DNA from: Sulfurisphaera ohwakuensis
GTDB lineage: Archaea > Thermoproteota > Thermoprotei_A > Sulfolobales > Sulfolobaceae
Length of the DNA stretch: 64,000 nt
Assembly: GCF_009729055.1 (NCBI RefSeq)
Contig: NZ_CP045484.1
Span: forward strand, 1,550,001-1,614,000
Direction of reading: 5' to 3'
The position numbers were made by a program, and so were the translations under genes. Shown piece by piece: positions 27,804-36,963 of this stretch (within the stretch, counting starts at the first letter, position 1; every line of letters starts with the position of its first letter). A model generated the notes under the pieces. It made no database searches. It had not been told where the DNA came from and saw nothing but the letters and a program-made list of their open reading frames with translations.

Positions 27804-28040
27804 ATGACTGAAGTAACAAGACATATTTCGTATTGTCGAATGTTATTTTCCCTTAGCATTTACTATGAAAAACATTATAATGAAACTGGGTTGCAACCAA
27901 AGGAGGGAAAAGTATTTCATTATAAAGAGTTACAGAAAATAACCTATTCTCTATCTTATTAAGGCATATAATAGTATGTAATAAAAAGGTTTGAAAGACA
28001 TATATTTATCTTCACGTATAGACTGAAAATTTTTCTTGTT
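27804..28040 (+). pseudogene. Cas4/RecB-like nuclease, N-terminal remnant
   Basis: A 52-codon frame 27804-27962 starts MTEVTRHISYCRMLFSLSIYY and includes GLQPKEGKVFHYKELQK. This fits the Cas4/PD-(D/E)XK opening: cysteine of the iron-sulfur site (C11) in a YC motif and the G-x-x-x-H motif (H40) about 30 residues later. After the stop, another frame reads KDIYLSSRID, like the next Cas4 strand pair. Only the start of a roughly 170-residue protein remains. No other cas gene apart from the distant Csa3-like regulator is in the window. Confidence 0.4.
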
Positions 28041-28110
28041 AATTATATAATGCTAATCATTATTAACAAGTCGTCTCAAGAATCTTTTCTAATTTATCAT
28101 TTTCATAGCT

Positions 28111-28506
28111 TTATAGGTTTATTCTTCTATTGTAAAATATTTGTTCAATTTTCTTTATTAAAATATCACAACATTCCGCCTTATCTATAATAAAACCCTT
28201 TCCTGTTTTCTTAGACAAATACTTAACTGCAATTGGGTCAAACTTTTTAGAGGAATGTATAATTCCTATAAACTTTGAAGGATCTATGAGTATACCGTAT
28301 CTCTTTTTATTATTCTTAACATCATTTAACGTTTGGATCACCTGGTCTACATCGTAACTTTTCATTGACCTTGTTTCCTCAATAACTATCACAACTTCAT
28401 TACATATTAATAGAAGATCTGCATGTTTCTCTGAAGATACAATTCTATCTAAATCTAATATTATACACATATTAAACCTAGAGGATAATCTACATTCATC
28501 AGCCAT
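28111..28506 (-). CDS. small PD-(D/E)XK-like protein paired with ATPase
   Basis: 131 residues. The central strands HADLLLICNEVVIVIEETRS (D30, E43/E44, T45) followed by a helix with VDQVIQTL resemble the D-x(n)-E-x-K core of restriction-type nucleases with T in place of K; the same D...ExT pattern occurs in the protein at 54969. The start overlaps the ATPase gene by 8 bp. Probably the effector or accessory subunit of the ATPase. The nuclease assignment is inference. Confidence 0.5.
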   Translation of the reverse strand: MADECRLSSRFNMCIILDLDRIVSSEKHADLLLICNEVVIVIEETRSMKSYDVDQVIQTLNDVKNNKKRYGILIDPSKFIGIIHSSKKFDPIAVKYLSKKTGKGFIIDKAECCDILIKKIEQIFYNRRINL

Positions 28507-29752
28507 ATATCTTTCCTTTCTCGTCTAATAATTCTTCTGCTACTTTTGTGAATTCATCTTCATTAATCCCGTCTTCATTAACCTCAACCTTATCAACTCT
28601 GGTATACTCACAATCTCTCTTTAACAAATATACGGCAACTTTATTAGGGTCTAACCCTTTATTGTCCTTTTGTGACATAGCGATTAAGTTGCTTATAGAG
28701 TAAAGGAGATAATCGCTATGAGTAGTTAGGAAAACGTATTTACCGTTCTTTACCGCTTCTGAAATCATTTTAGCCACTATCCTCTGAGCTTTGGGGTGCA
28801 GATGAGCTTCTGGTTCTTCTATGTAGATGACTGAAATTTCCTTACTTGCCAATGCTAAGGTTATAGGAAGTGCCTCTCTAATTCCGGAAGGAGCCTCCGA
28901 TAAAGGTAAAGTTACTCCATTCCACATTTTAACATGTGGGGACTTTATTCCCTCCATCTCTATTAGTTTTAGATCAAAACCTAATTCGTTAAAGAAATCT
29001 TTTATAAGGTTAAAGTCTACTTTACCTTTGCTAAAGTCCTCTAATAATAATGAATAAGAGGAAAGGTATTCTTTGCTAATTATGTCTAAGAAATCAAGAG
29101 TTTTCAAAAACTTTAAGTTGAAGAATCTTGTTAAGCCAGCTCTACCGTCAATAAGAAATATTCTGTTTGTATCAGCTTGAAAAAACGGTTCGAAGCGAGA
29201 ATAAGTAAAATAAAGTAAGGCTAAATCTAAAGCATCATCAAGATCTTCTTTTGTTTTTATGTAATATTCTGAGTTTTCCCCGTCTTTAAATTTAAAGACA
29301 ACGTTTAGTGGTGAAAGCGTGTTTATCTCGATGTCTATTAATTTATCTAAACTGGGTTCAAGTATTGATTGTGCTTCATTACTAACCTTAATGTTAGCTA
29401 GCTCAGAGGTAACTTCAATCTCACCTTCAGTTTTGCCAAAAATCTCCTTTATTTTATTTTCAATACCCTTTAGTAAAGAGAAGGAAAATGCTCTCATATA
29501 AACGTTTGCGTAATTTTTTATCGCTTCCTTATCTTTTAGCAACAAATTCTCCCTTCTGGAGTACCCGCCTAATCTCATAAACTCCTTGCTAAATTCCTTA
29601 TAATCTGGCTCTGCAGAAGAGAGACTCCATAGGAGTCTCAGTATGAGAGATTTGCCTAGGCTGTTTTTACCTATGAATATCGTTAAAGGTTTAAGCTCTA
29701 ATGAGGTATTGTTAAATGGACCAAATTCTTTTATGGTAAGTGTCCAATTCAT
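28499..29752 (-). CDS. OLD/RecF-like AAA ATPase, defence candidate
   Basis: 417 residues, ABC-type AAA_15/AAA_21 ATPase: Walker A GKNSLGKS (28-35), a long inserted helical region (45-270), signature LSEAPSGIREALP (284-296), Walker B VIYIEEPEAHLHP (308-320) and switch histidine H345 in LTTHSDYLL. These ATPases work with nuclease partners in phage defence (OLD, Gabija, PARIS-like). This one lacks its own TOPRIM domain and is followed by a small nuclease-like gene, overlapping by 8 bp. Confidence 0.82.
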   Translation of the reverse strand: MNWTLTIKEFGPFNNTSLELKPLTIFIGKNSLGKSLILRLLWSLSSAEPDYKEFSKEFMRLGGYSRRENLLLKDKEAIKNYANVYMRAFSFSLLKGIENKIKEIFGKTEGEIEVTSELANIKVSNEAQSILEPSLDKLIDIEINTLSPLNVVFKFKDGENSEYYIKTKEDLDDALDLALLYFTYSRFEPFFQADTNRIFLIDGRAGLTRFFNLKFLKTLDFLDIISKEYLSSYSLLLEDFSKGKVDFNLIKDFFNELGFDLKLIEMEGIKSPHVKMWNGVTLPLSEAPSGIREALPITLALASKEISVIYIEEPEAHLHPKAQRIVAKMISEAVKNGKYVFLTTHSDYLLYSISNLIAMSQKDNKGLDPNKVAVYLLKRDCEYTRVDKVEVNEDGINEDEFTKVAEELLDEKGKIYG

Positions 29753-30081
29753 AACTATTAATTAGAGTCGAATTTAATAAAAACTGCTGAGTTATTGGTT
29801 ATTAATCTTAATTCATGGTTACTTTCCTATTTATAGGAATACGTAACATGTTTAAAAGCTATATCAATAAGTCTGGTAATCTTCTAGCTCTAGATAACTT
29901 TATCTGACTATAAATGTTATATCACAAACACCCTAAAAATAAGGATTATGACTTAGAGTCTAACTGATTTTTGATTTTACGCTAAAGTTAAAGAAAGATA
30001 CGCTGAATTAACATGAAAATAATGAATTATACAAAGGATTAATACAGTTAAGGTTTTAATTTTTAGTTCATAATTTATTCT
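29753..30081. other. non-coding interval
   Basis: 329 bases between divergent units (ATPase on minus, ABC transporter on plus). AT-rich, no repeat or RNA gene recognised. A TTAATTTTTAGTTC stretch about 25 bases before 30082 may be the ABC promoter. Confidence 0.4.
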
Positions 30082-30795
30082 ATGAATTGTATCGAGCTTA
30101 GAAATGTAGTTAAGAAATATGGTAAAGTGACTGCGTTAAATAATGTTTCGTTTACGATTGAATGTGGAGAAAAGGTGGCACTTTTAGGACCTAACGGAGC
30201 AGGTAAATCGACTACTCTCAAACTAATCGTCGGTTTATTAAGACCGGATAATGGAGAAGTTCTTGTCAAAGGATTAGATCCCTTTTCTACTAAAGCTAGG
30301 GGGATAATTGGATATTTACCAGAAGATGCAAGCCCCTATTTGATGCTTACTGTTAGAGAGAATTTGGAGTATATTGCGTCATTAAGAGGAGTAAATAATG
30401 TTAAGGATAAGGTTGACAAACTCTTAGATTTTTTAGCTCTCAGACAGTACGAGAAGAATAGGGTCATGTCTCTATCTAGAGGTAATAGGCAGAAATTGGC
30501 TTTGGCTTTAGCCTTAATCCATGATCCAGAAATATTACTTTTGGATGAGCCTTTAAATTATTTGGATATACCAACTCAAGAGAGGGTTATCTCACTGCTA
30601 AATTCCATGACTAATGCTACTATGCTGGTTTCAACTCATATAATGTCTATAGCCAGAAGACTAGCCAGTAAGGTAATAATATTATCCAATGGTCAGGTAG
30701 TATGGCAAGGTAACATATCTGACTTGAAGAAGTTTGGTGAGGAGAATGAACCTATTGAATCTATAGTTGCGAGGTTGATGGAAAGTGTTAAGTAA
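30082..30795 (+). CDS. ABC transporter ATP-binding protein
   Basis: 237 residues: Walker [10 protein letters not shown] (37-45), Q-loop region [14 protein letters not shown] (Q replaced by E), signature [15 protein letters not shown] (degenerate LSGGQ), Walker [14 protein letters not shown]-loop STHIMS. Drives the permease encoded by the next gene, whose start it overlaps by 11 bp. Likely an exporter of the ABC-2/CcmA-like class; substrate unknown. Confidence 0.87.
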   Translation: MNCIELRNVVKKYGKVTALNNVSFTIECGEKVALLGPNGAGKSTTLKLIVGLLRPDNGEVLVKGLDPFSTKARGIIGYLPEDASPYLMLTVRENLEYIASLRGVNNVKDKVDKLLDFLALRQYEKNRVMSLSRGNRQKLALALALIHDPEILLLDEPLNYLDIPTQERVISLLNSMTNATMLVSTHIMSIARRLASKVIILSNGQVVWQGNISDLKKFGEENEPIESIVARLMESVK

Positions 30796-32173
30796 ATTAG
30801 TGAGACTTATCTTATTCAGTAGATTCTCGAAAGGGGGACTTATAGCATTAATAGTAATAACTGTTCTTATTTCACTATATAGTATTATACCAACGATTTC
30901 GAAAGGTATACATTCAGCACTACCTAGTTACTACAGTATCGTTTACATTACCGCCTTTTACATTCTCTTCGCTTACATTTCTGGATTCACTCTAATGAAG
31001 GCAGACTTAGATTATTTGTTCACATTACCTATAGATAGAAAGAAATTAGGTATAGCTTTGTACATTTCAAATTTAATAATTTATTTAGTATTTATAGTTT
31101 ATTTGACATCATTTTCCTATAATTCTGGATTGTTGATAATATCCCCTTTATTAGGTATTTCTCTACTCTCACTAAATCTTACTTTACAAGAGGTTAGGAC
31201 GAGTTATAAAATTCTAATAATAGTAGTGGTAGCATTATGGCTCTTATCACCGCTATTCGGTTTTGAATACTCTCCGACTTCAGCAGCTTTCGGCTACTTA
31301 TACGAAAGTCTCTCAGTTACATTACCATATACCGTGATGTTAACGATTATATCAATAAGGAAAATAGGGAACTATGACCAAATATTAATGAAAAAGGTAT
31401 CGAGAACTTCTGGGATAGTGGAACATCCCATATCTTTTACGACTTCAAGTCCATTTAAGGCGATTTTACAACTAAAATTAACCTATTTCTCCGTAACCGG
31501 TAGAACTGGTTTCTACACTTTTTCTGGGAATTACAGTATGAAGGTAGTCAAGATGAATTGGATCACCTTAATAACTTCAGCATTAGCAGTTGTTTACTTC
31601 ATAGTGTTTAGGTACTTGCTTTTAACTTCTATTGAATCATTAAATGCCGGAGTATCCATAGTCATCTCATATATAGCAATTTTCTCAATACTTTTCGTGA
31701 GCATGAGTAACCTAATGAATGAAAGACTTTGGCTTACAGTACCTTCAATAGGCTATAAGTTCTTTAGATATTTAATGATTGCTACTGGAGTTCAAAGCCT
31801 CATAATAAACATTCCGTTCGCAATATCTAGTTTTGTACTCTCGGTCTGGAACCCTGTTTTCCTAAAAATAGGGATTGCCTTATTACTCTATACTCCACTA
31901 GTATGTATGCTATATACTTACCTATTAGCTTTGACTATTCCTATGCAACTAAAGGACGAATTTAACCCTATTAATATAGAAATTAGGGGAAAGAATTTTC
32001 TAATGGGGTTTGTATTCGGTATTATTGTAATACCAATACTATTCGTAATATTTGCATCTCTTCTTATTTTAGGAATCAGTGTCCTTGTACTAGCAATATT
32101 GTTCGTTTATTTGCTACAAGATAAGATGATATACAAGGTAATTAGTAAAATGACCGAAGCTGGATATATCTAG
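30785..32173 (+). CDS. ABC-2-like permease subunit
   Basis: 462-residue integral membrane protein with about 12 helices in two halves (residues 15-195 and 255-455) linked by a polar region. No sequence motif beyond hydrophobic helices. Identified by its overlap with the ATPase gene. Large for an ABC-2 permease, resembling fused two-half archaeal versions. Confidence 0.75.
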   Translation: MLSKLVRLILFSRFSKGGLIALIVITVLISLYSIIPTISKGIHSALPSYYSIVYITAFYILFAYISGFTLMKADLDYLFTLPIDRKKLGIALYISNLIIYLVFIVYLTSFSYNSGLLIISPLLGISLLSLNLTLQEVRTSYKILIIVVVALWLLSPLFGFEYSPTSAAFGYLYESLSVTLPYTVMLTIISIRKIGNYDQILMKKVSRTSGIVEHPISFTTSSPFKAILQLKLTYFSVTGRTGFYTFSGNYSMKVVKMNWITLITSALAVVYFIVFRYLLLTSIESLNAGVSIVISYIAIFSILFVSMSNLMNERLWLTVPSIGYKFFRYLMIATGVQSLIINIPFAISSFVLSVWNPVFLKIGIALLLYTPLVCMLYTYLLALTIPMQLKDEFNPINIEIRGKNFLMGFVFGIIVIPILFVIFASLLILGISVLVLAILFVYLLQDKMIYKVISKMTEAGYI

Positions 32174-32583
32174 CCTATGGCTATTTCATTTTTTTAGCTT
32201 GAATTTTAAGAATAATAATTAATAAATTGAAGGAATTAACAAGATGGTAAATTAGTGAGAAGTTTTTGACAAAGTGTAAGAGAGATTCGTCTTGGTTTTC
32301 ACTCTCTAATAGATTTTCCTCAAGATGATACTCTCTACGATTATGAACTCTAACTATGGCATATAATGTATATTAACTAATCAAATAGGATTAAATTTCA
32401 TAAAAATTTTGCTTTTCAGTATGCTGAGAATCAATGTAGTATTATTAATAGATTGTTTCTTTGTAGATTAACTTACATAACTACTTATATAATGAATTTA
32501 AGTATTAAAGAAATTAAGCGGATAATTATATCTTCACAAGTGTGAAGTGAATATTTATAAATATTAAAAAGGAGTTACATCGT
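32174..32583. other. non-coding interval upstream of secreted protein gene
   Basis: 410 bases. No gene; contains the palindrome at 32532-32547 and a TTTATAAATATT box about 30 bases before the next GTG. Confidence 0.5.
32532..32547. promoter_or_regulatory. operator-like palindrome
   Basis: CTTCACA-AG-TGTGAAG, perfect 7-bp arms with a 2-base centre, immediately upstream (about 6 bases) of the TTTATAAATA box for the gene at 32584. This is where an archaeal activator or repressor would bind. Regulator unknown. Confidence 0.45.
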
Positions 32584-33228
32584 GTGGCATCAAAATTAAC
32601 GATAATTCTTATAGTTCTATTAGTTATTGCTGTTGGGCTTTATTTTTACGCTAATCAACCGCCTAGAATAATAAAGTCAAAAATTCAGATACTATACTCC
32701 CCAAATAACTGGACTATAGAAAAGAATCTTTCCTTCACATATTATCGTGGATTTGGTTACACCTTTTTTAACCTTACTTTTAAAAAGAATTTAACAATTC
32801 CTACTATTCCTTTTGATTCACCACTAAATGCAATTTACCCATTGCTTGAAGTAATTTCTATCTTTTCAAGTAGTGGAACCCTAGAGGTTTTAACTCAAAA
32901 TCAGTCAGTACTCATTATTGCGGAAATTAATTACAATAGCACGCGATTTATAAACGTTTCTCTCTCAATTTTACCGTATTCTAATGTGACTATAAATGGT
33001 ACTTACAACGGTTTCATATACTATTATTCCAATAACGAGTATGAATTAGAAAACTCACTTTATGGAGAGTCAATATATCCAGAAAGCGGAATAGTACTTA
33101 TTAAGGGAGACCAAGCTTATGTGATAGAAACATCTGGATTTTTCTCTTCCATACAATCTCTTCTACAGATCTTTTCTCATTTAGAAAATGTGACATATAC
33201 CGTTGAAACTACAGAAATTAATCATTAA
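32584..33228 (+). CDS. membrane-anchored extracytoplasmic protein
   Basis: 214 residues from GTG 32584. One N-terminal hydrophobic segment (5-24) serves as signal anchor. The rest is polar, beta-rich and carries many N-x-S/T sites (for example NWT, NLS, NLT, NQS, NVS, NGT), typical of surface glycoproteins in Sulfolobales. No cysteines. Family not recognised. It has its own promoter and palindrome; its end overlaps the convergent amidohydrolase gene by 11 bp. Confidence 0.65.
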   Translation: MASKLTIILIVLLVIAVGLYFYANQPPRIIKSKIQILYSPNNWTIEKNLSFTYYRGFGYTFFNLTFKKNLTIPTIPFDSPLNAIYPLLEVISIFSSSGTLEVLTQNQSVLIIAEINYNSTRFINVSLSILPYSNVTINGTYNGFIYYYSNNEYELENSLYGESIYPESGIVLIKGDQAYVIETSGFFSSIQSLLQIFSHLENVTYTVETTEINH

Positions 33229-34405
33229 AAAGAGCATAACCTTTATACTTTTGCCCTTCTTTTATCACATACATTATATGTTGTGGTGATAAGTTTTCTA
33301 TGTCATTTAAGGGATCAGCGTTTAATACGATTACATCAGCGTTATAACCTTCTCTTATTCTGCCAACATTGTGTAATCCTAAGCATTCACTAGCTATAGA
33401 AGTTCCCGCCTTTAATACTTCTAAAATTGGCATATATCTCGAAAGTAATACAGCTTCTCTATAGTTCTTTCCATGAGGTCTTTGTCTTGACCCTACATAA
33501 TCAGTTCCCAATGCAATTTTCAAACCTTGGGATACTGCAATTTTCATATCTTCGGTAAAGTGTCTTTTAACTAGTTCTTCTCTAGATGGTCTAACTATAG
33601 GGTCTACTTCAAATGGTATTTCATAAGTTGCCAGTGTAGGTATATAGCATATTCCTTTTTCTTTAATTAAAGTAGCAGTTTCATCATCTAAGCCTAGACC
33701 ATGTTCTATTGTATCAACTCCAGCTAAGATTGAGTTCATTATAGCTTCCCTCCCGTAAGCGTGTGAAGCAACTTTAAGTCCATTTCTATGAGCCTCTTCA
33801 ACAATTGCTTTTAACTCATCTAGTGAAAATCCAGGCATGATTTTTCCTCCTTGAGAAAATGCACCAGAGGCATAAACTTTTATTACATTTGCTCCTTGTC
33901 TTATCGCCATTCTTACTGCTTTTCTGCACTCATATGGAGAATCACAGTAAAAGGAATATGAAAGTCTTTGAGCTATATCAATAGGTAAAGATTTAGGATC
34001 ATCATTACCTCCAGTTATTGCTAACGAGTATCCAGAAGCAATAACAGTAGGTCCTATGATTTCACCTTTTCTTTGTAATCTGGCTAAATTAACTGCTACT
34101 TTACTTCCTAAATCTCTTACAGTTGTAAATCCTGATCTTAGAAGCCTTTCCATATCCCTTGTACTTCTTATCGCAACATCAATTTCGCTAACGAGATTCC
34201 ATGATAAGAGGTTATCTTCGTCCACACCAAAGAAATGAACATGGGTATCAATTAAACCTGGCATTATAAAATTTCCATATATGACTTCTCCTTCTTTACT
34301 TTCTTCTCCTTCTATAACTTTAACTATTTTATTTCCATCTATAACTACAGTTCCTTTTTGAATTATTTTCTCTCCATCAAAAATCTTTCCGATTAAACTT
34401 ATCAT
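33218..34405 (-). CDS. metal-dependent amidohydrolase
   Basis: 395 residues, amidohydrolase superfamily (imidazolonepropionase/Xaa-Pro dipeptidase-like branch): small beta domain first, DTHVHFFG (53-60) with two metal histidines, carboxylated-lysine candidate in NVIKVYASG, then ASHAYG, DTIEHG and LGTDYVG giving the remaining histidines and aspartate. Cytoplasmic hydrolase of C-N bonds; substrate not determinable. All metal ligands present. Confidence 0.86.
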   Translation of the reverse strand: MISLIGKIFDGEKIIQKGTVVIDGNKIVKVIEGEESKEGEVIYGNFIMPGLIDTHVHFFGVDEDNLLSWNLVSEIDVAIRSTRDMERLLRSGFTTVRDLGSKVAVNLARLQRKGEIIGPTVIASGYSLAITGGNDDPKSLPIDIAQRLSYSFYCDSPYECRKAVRMAIRQGANVIKVYASGAFSQGGKIMPGFSLDELKAIVEEAHRNGLKVASHAYGREAIMNSILAGVDTIEHGLGLDDETATLIKEKGICYIPTLATYEIPFEVDPIVRPSREELVKRHFTEDMKIAVSQGLKIALGTDYVGSRQRPHGKNYREAVLLSRYMPILEVLKAGTSIASECLGLHNVGRIREGYNADVIVLNADPLNDIENLSPQHIMYVIKEGQKYKGYALFND

Positions 34406-34525
34406 AAAATATTAACGTGAAAAGAAAATATTTAATTTATGGTAATAAGTGGGGACTAAAAGATGTTTTGTTTATATATTTCTATCATATATTAGTTTTT
34501 TATTTTTCCTCCCATCTTAATATTT

Positions 34526-35350
34526 GTGATCGTTGAGATAAGTAATGTTTGGAAATTTTATGGAAAGCTCATAGCTAATGAGGATATTTCGATGTATATA
34601 AATGAAGGTGAAATTGTTTCCCTTTTAGGTCCTAATGGTGCTGGGAAAACGACTTTGGTAAAACAAATATATGGTGAGTTAATTCCAGATAAGGGTGAGA
34701 TAAAAGTATTTGGTAAAAAAGCTACAGATAGAAAAGTAAAGAAGTTAATGGGAGTTGTACCACAAGATACCGAACCTTTTGGTGACTTGACGGTTTGGGA
34801 TAATATATATCACATGGGAAGGATAAAGGGATTAAGTAAGACCCAAGCTGTAAAAAATACTGAAGAGTTAATAGAAAAGTTGGATCTTTTAAACGAAAAG
34901 AGTAAATTTGCAAGGGATTTATCTGGTGGTTTAAAAAGAAGGACTTTGATTGCGATGGCTTTGGTTAACAATCCTAAGCTTTTAATATTGGACGAGCCAA
35001 CAACTGGCTTAGACCCAGAAGCGAGAAGAGAAGTATGGGATTTACTACTTAGCCTTAAGAAAGAGGGAAGGAGTATGTTACTTACAACCCATTATTTAGA
35101 TGAGGCTGAGAGACTTGCAGATAGAATTTATCTTATTAATAGAAAAGTGATACTTGAGGGAACTCCTTCTAGTTTAAAGGAGAAGTTCTCTACATGGTAC
35201 GAGGTTATAGATTATTCGTCAGGAAAAATTCTGAAAGTGAAGGGAGAAGAAGAGTTGAAGAAAGTTATTATGAGCATTAACGGAAAGTTTGAAGTTAGGC
35301 TACCTTCATTAGAGGAAATTTATTTAGAGGTGATAAAAGATGCTACGTGA
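34526..35350 (+). CDS. ABC transporter ATP-binding protein
   Basis: 274 residues from GTG 34526. Walker A GPNGAGKTT (36-44), Q-loop VVPQDTEPFGDLTVWDN, signature LSGGLKRRTLIAMAL, Walker B LLILDEPTTGLDPEARRE, H-loop TTHYLDEAERLADR: the drug/ABC-2 exporter subclass (DrrA/CcmA-like). A C-terminal extension of about 60 residues (from EVIDYSSGK) matches this subclass. Overlaps the permease start by 11 bp. Confidence 0.9.
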   Translation: MIVEISNVWKFYGKLIANEDISMYINEGEIVSLLGPNGAGKTTLVKQIYGELIPDKGEIKVFGKKATDRKVKKLMGVVPQDTEPFGDLTVWDNIYHMGRIKGLSKTQAVKNTEELIEKLDLLNEKSKFARDLSGGLKRRTLIAMALVNNPKLLILDEPTTGLDPEARREVWDLLLSLKKEGRSMLLTTHYLDEAERLADRIYLINRKVILEGTPSSLKEKFSTWYEVIDYSSGKILKVKGEEELKKVIMSINGKFEVRLPSLEEIYLEVIKDAT

Positions 35351-36053
35351 ATTCCTTCAATTATTGATCATGCAGTTTAAGATGGTTAAGGCGTATCTGC
35401 CGGCTGTGATCTTCTATTCAATCTTTTTCCCATTAGCCTTCATGTTCTCTTTTGGGCTAATTACTTTCTCAAAATATCTAGTTTATTTCATCTCAGGCAC
35501 AATAACTTTTTACATATCAATTGGTGTGTTTGTTAGTACTACTCAAACTTTATCTAGTGAGAGAAGAGAAGGAAGATTTTCTCTCATTATTGCTTCTGGT
35601 ATATCAAAGGAATTATATGCAATAAGTATTGCAATAACCCAAGGTATTTCAACATTAATTATGATTCCAGTAATAGTCATCTTAGGAGAATATATTTTAC
35701 ACATTATCTTAAAATCTGTAATTTATCTCTTATTAAGTGTTATAATTGGCATCTTTACCTTTTCTATGTTAGGAATAACGTTAGGTTTAGGGATTAAGAA
35801 CTATTATGCGGTTATGCAGTACTCTCAAATTTTAGGATTTGCATTAACCTTTTTTGCCCCGGTTTACTATCCAATCACTTTTATACCAGTTCCATTTAGA
35901 TACTTAACTTACTTAGAACCAACAACATATATGTCAGAAGCCATTTACAATTCGTTTATAGGGAATCCAGTAGCTCTACTTTGGAACTTAGGTTGTTTAA
36001 TTTACGGTATAGCACTGATGATAATAAACACTAGAATATTAAAATCAACGTAA
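35340..36053 (+). CDS. ABC-2-type permease
   Basis: 237 residues with six predicted helices and the ABC-2 membrane layout (short cytoplasmic N-terminus, SSERREGRFSLIIASGISKELYAIS loop after helix 2, GLGIKNYYAVMQ). Forms an exporter with the preceding ATPase. Substrate unknown. Confidence 0.85.
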   Translation: MLREFLQLLIMQFKMVKAYLPAVIFYSIFFPLAFMFSFGLITFSKYLVYFISGTITFYISIGVFVSTTQTLSSERREGRFSLIIASGISKELYAISIAITQGISTLIMIPVIVILGEYILHIILKSVIYLLLSVIIGIFTFSMLGITLGLGIKNYYAVMQYSQILGFALTFFAPVYYPITFIPVPFRYLTYLEPTTYMSEAIYNSFIGNPVALLWNLGCLIYGIALMIINTRILKST

Positions 36054-36195
36054 ATTTATGAATGTATTAAATATACTCCATACTAAGAATCTACAAAGAG
36101 TATTATTTAACATAATTATATTGGCAAATAACTCAGATTTTATCTTTTCTCTTTGACTTGGTAGATTCATTTAAGATAAAGTAGAAACTGGTATA

Positions 36196-36879
36196 TTAGA
36201 ATTTGTTCATTTTACTTTTTAAGCCTCTTAGTGTTTGTAAACACACTTTCCCTAAATCAGTAATTTTACATGGCTTAGGTTTAGTCTCTTTACATTCTAC
36301 ATATCCTTGCTTTTCAAGAAAGTCTATTTGCTTAGAAATGGTAGGTAAAGATTTATTTAGAATTTTTGCTATGTCATTCATATACACTTCTCCGTATTTT
36401 GAACCTAAATAGTCCAAGATCTCATACCCAGCGTCTGAAGGTTTAGCCGGTATTATTACTGGTAGCTCATACTTATAGCTCATGTCTTCTGTGTAGGAGT
36501 AGGCCTTAACTCTTTTTCCTAAAGCCTTTGCGAGCATTGCATAATAATAAAGTGCCAGGTTAAGTATTCTCATACCACCGATTATGTAGAATTCTAAATT
36601 ATTTTTAGTCCACAAAACATCAGAGATCTGATAAATTATGTAGTCAAAAGGTTGTTTAATCGAGATATACTTAGGATAACCCGTTATCCCAATTGCTGAT
36701 AGGTATTTAATAATTGCATCCATGGCTTCTTCAGCTTGTCTTTTCCTAAATTCTTCTTCAGATGCTACAGAGAATACAGCTACTGCAGATACATCTTTAA
36801 TTCCCCTTTCCGATATAGCCCTAATTACGTATTCAGCGGTAAAACCTACACCAAAGACAAGTGTTACCTTCTCTTCCAT
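36196..36879 (-). CDS. csa3: Csa3-like CARF/winged-helix regulator
   Basis: 227 residues. N-terminal CARF-type Rossmann domain (GVGFTAEYVIRAISERGIKD near 6-25; YIIGGMRILNLALYYYAMLAKALG near 101-124, the usual ligand-loop GG) and a C-terminal winged helix (YGEVYMNDIAKILNKSLPTISKQIDFLEKQGYV, in residues about 167-200, with a wing to 220). Csa3 proteins bind cyclic oligoadenylate and regulate cas operons or CRISPR arrays. None lies nearby, so the target is open. It diverges from the MBL gene with an inverted repeat between. Confidence 0.75.
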   Translation of the reverse strand: MEEKVTLVFGVGFTAEYVIRAISERGIKDVSAVAVFSVASEEEFRKRQAEEAMDAIIKYLSAIGITGYPKYISIKQPFDYIIYQISDVLWTKNNLEFYIIGGMRILNLALYYYAMLAKALGKRVKAYSYTEDMSYKYELPVIIPAKPSDAGYEILDYLGSKYGEVYMNDIAKILNKSLPTISKQIDFLEKQGYVECKETKPKPCKITDLGKVCLQTLRGLKSKMNKF

Positions 36880-36908
36880 ATATAATCTGAGCCAAACATA
36901 AATTAAAG

Positions 36909-36926
36909 TTTGACTATAACGTCAAA
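36909..36926. promoter_or_regulatory. inverted repeat in divergent promoter region
   Basis: TTTGAC-TATAAC-GTCAAA (6-bp arms) in the 84 bases between the Csa3-like gene and the MBL gene, just upstream of a TTTTAAAT box serving 36964. A candidate operator for the regulator itself. Confidence 0.4.
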
Positions 36927-36963
36927 GATTAGTTTTAAATAGGTTGCGAAATAGTATAACTTT

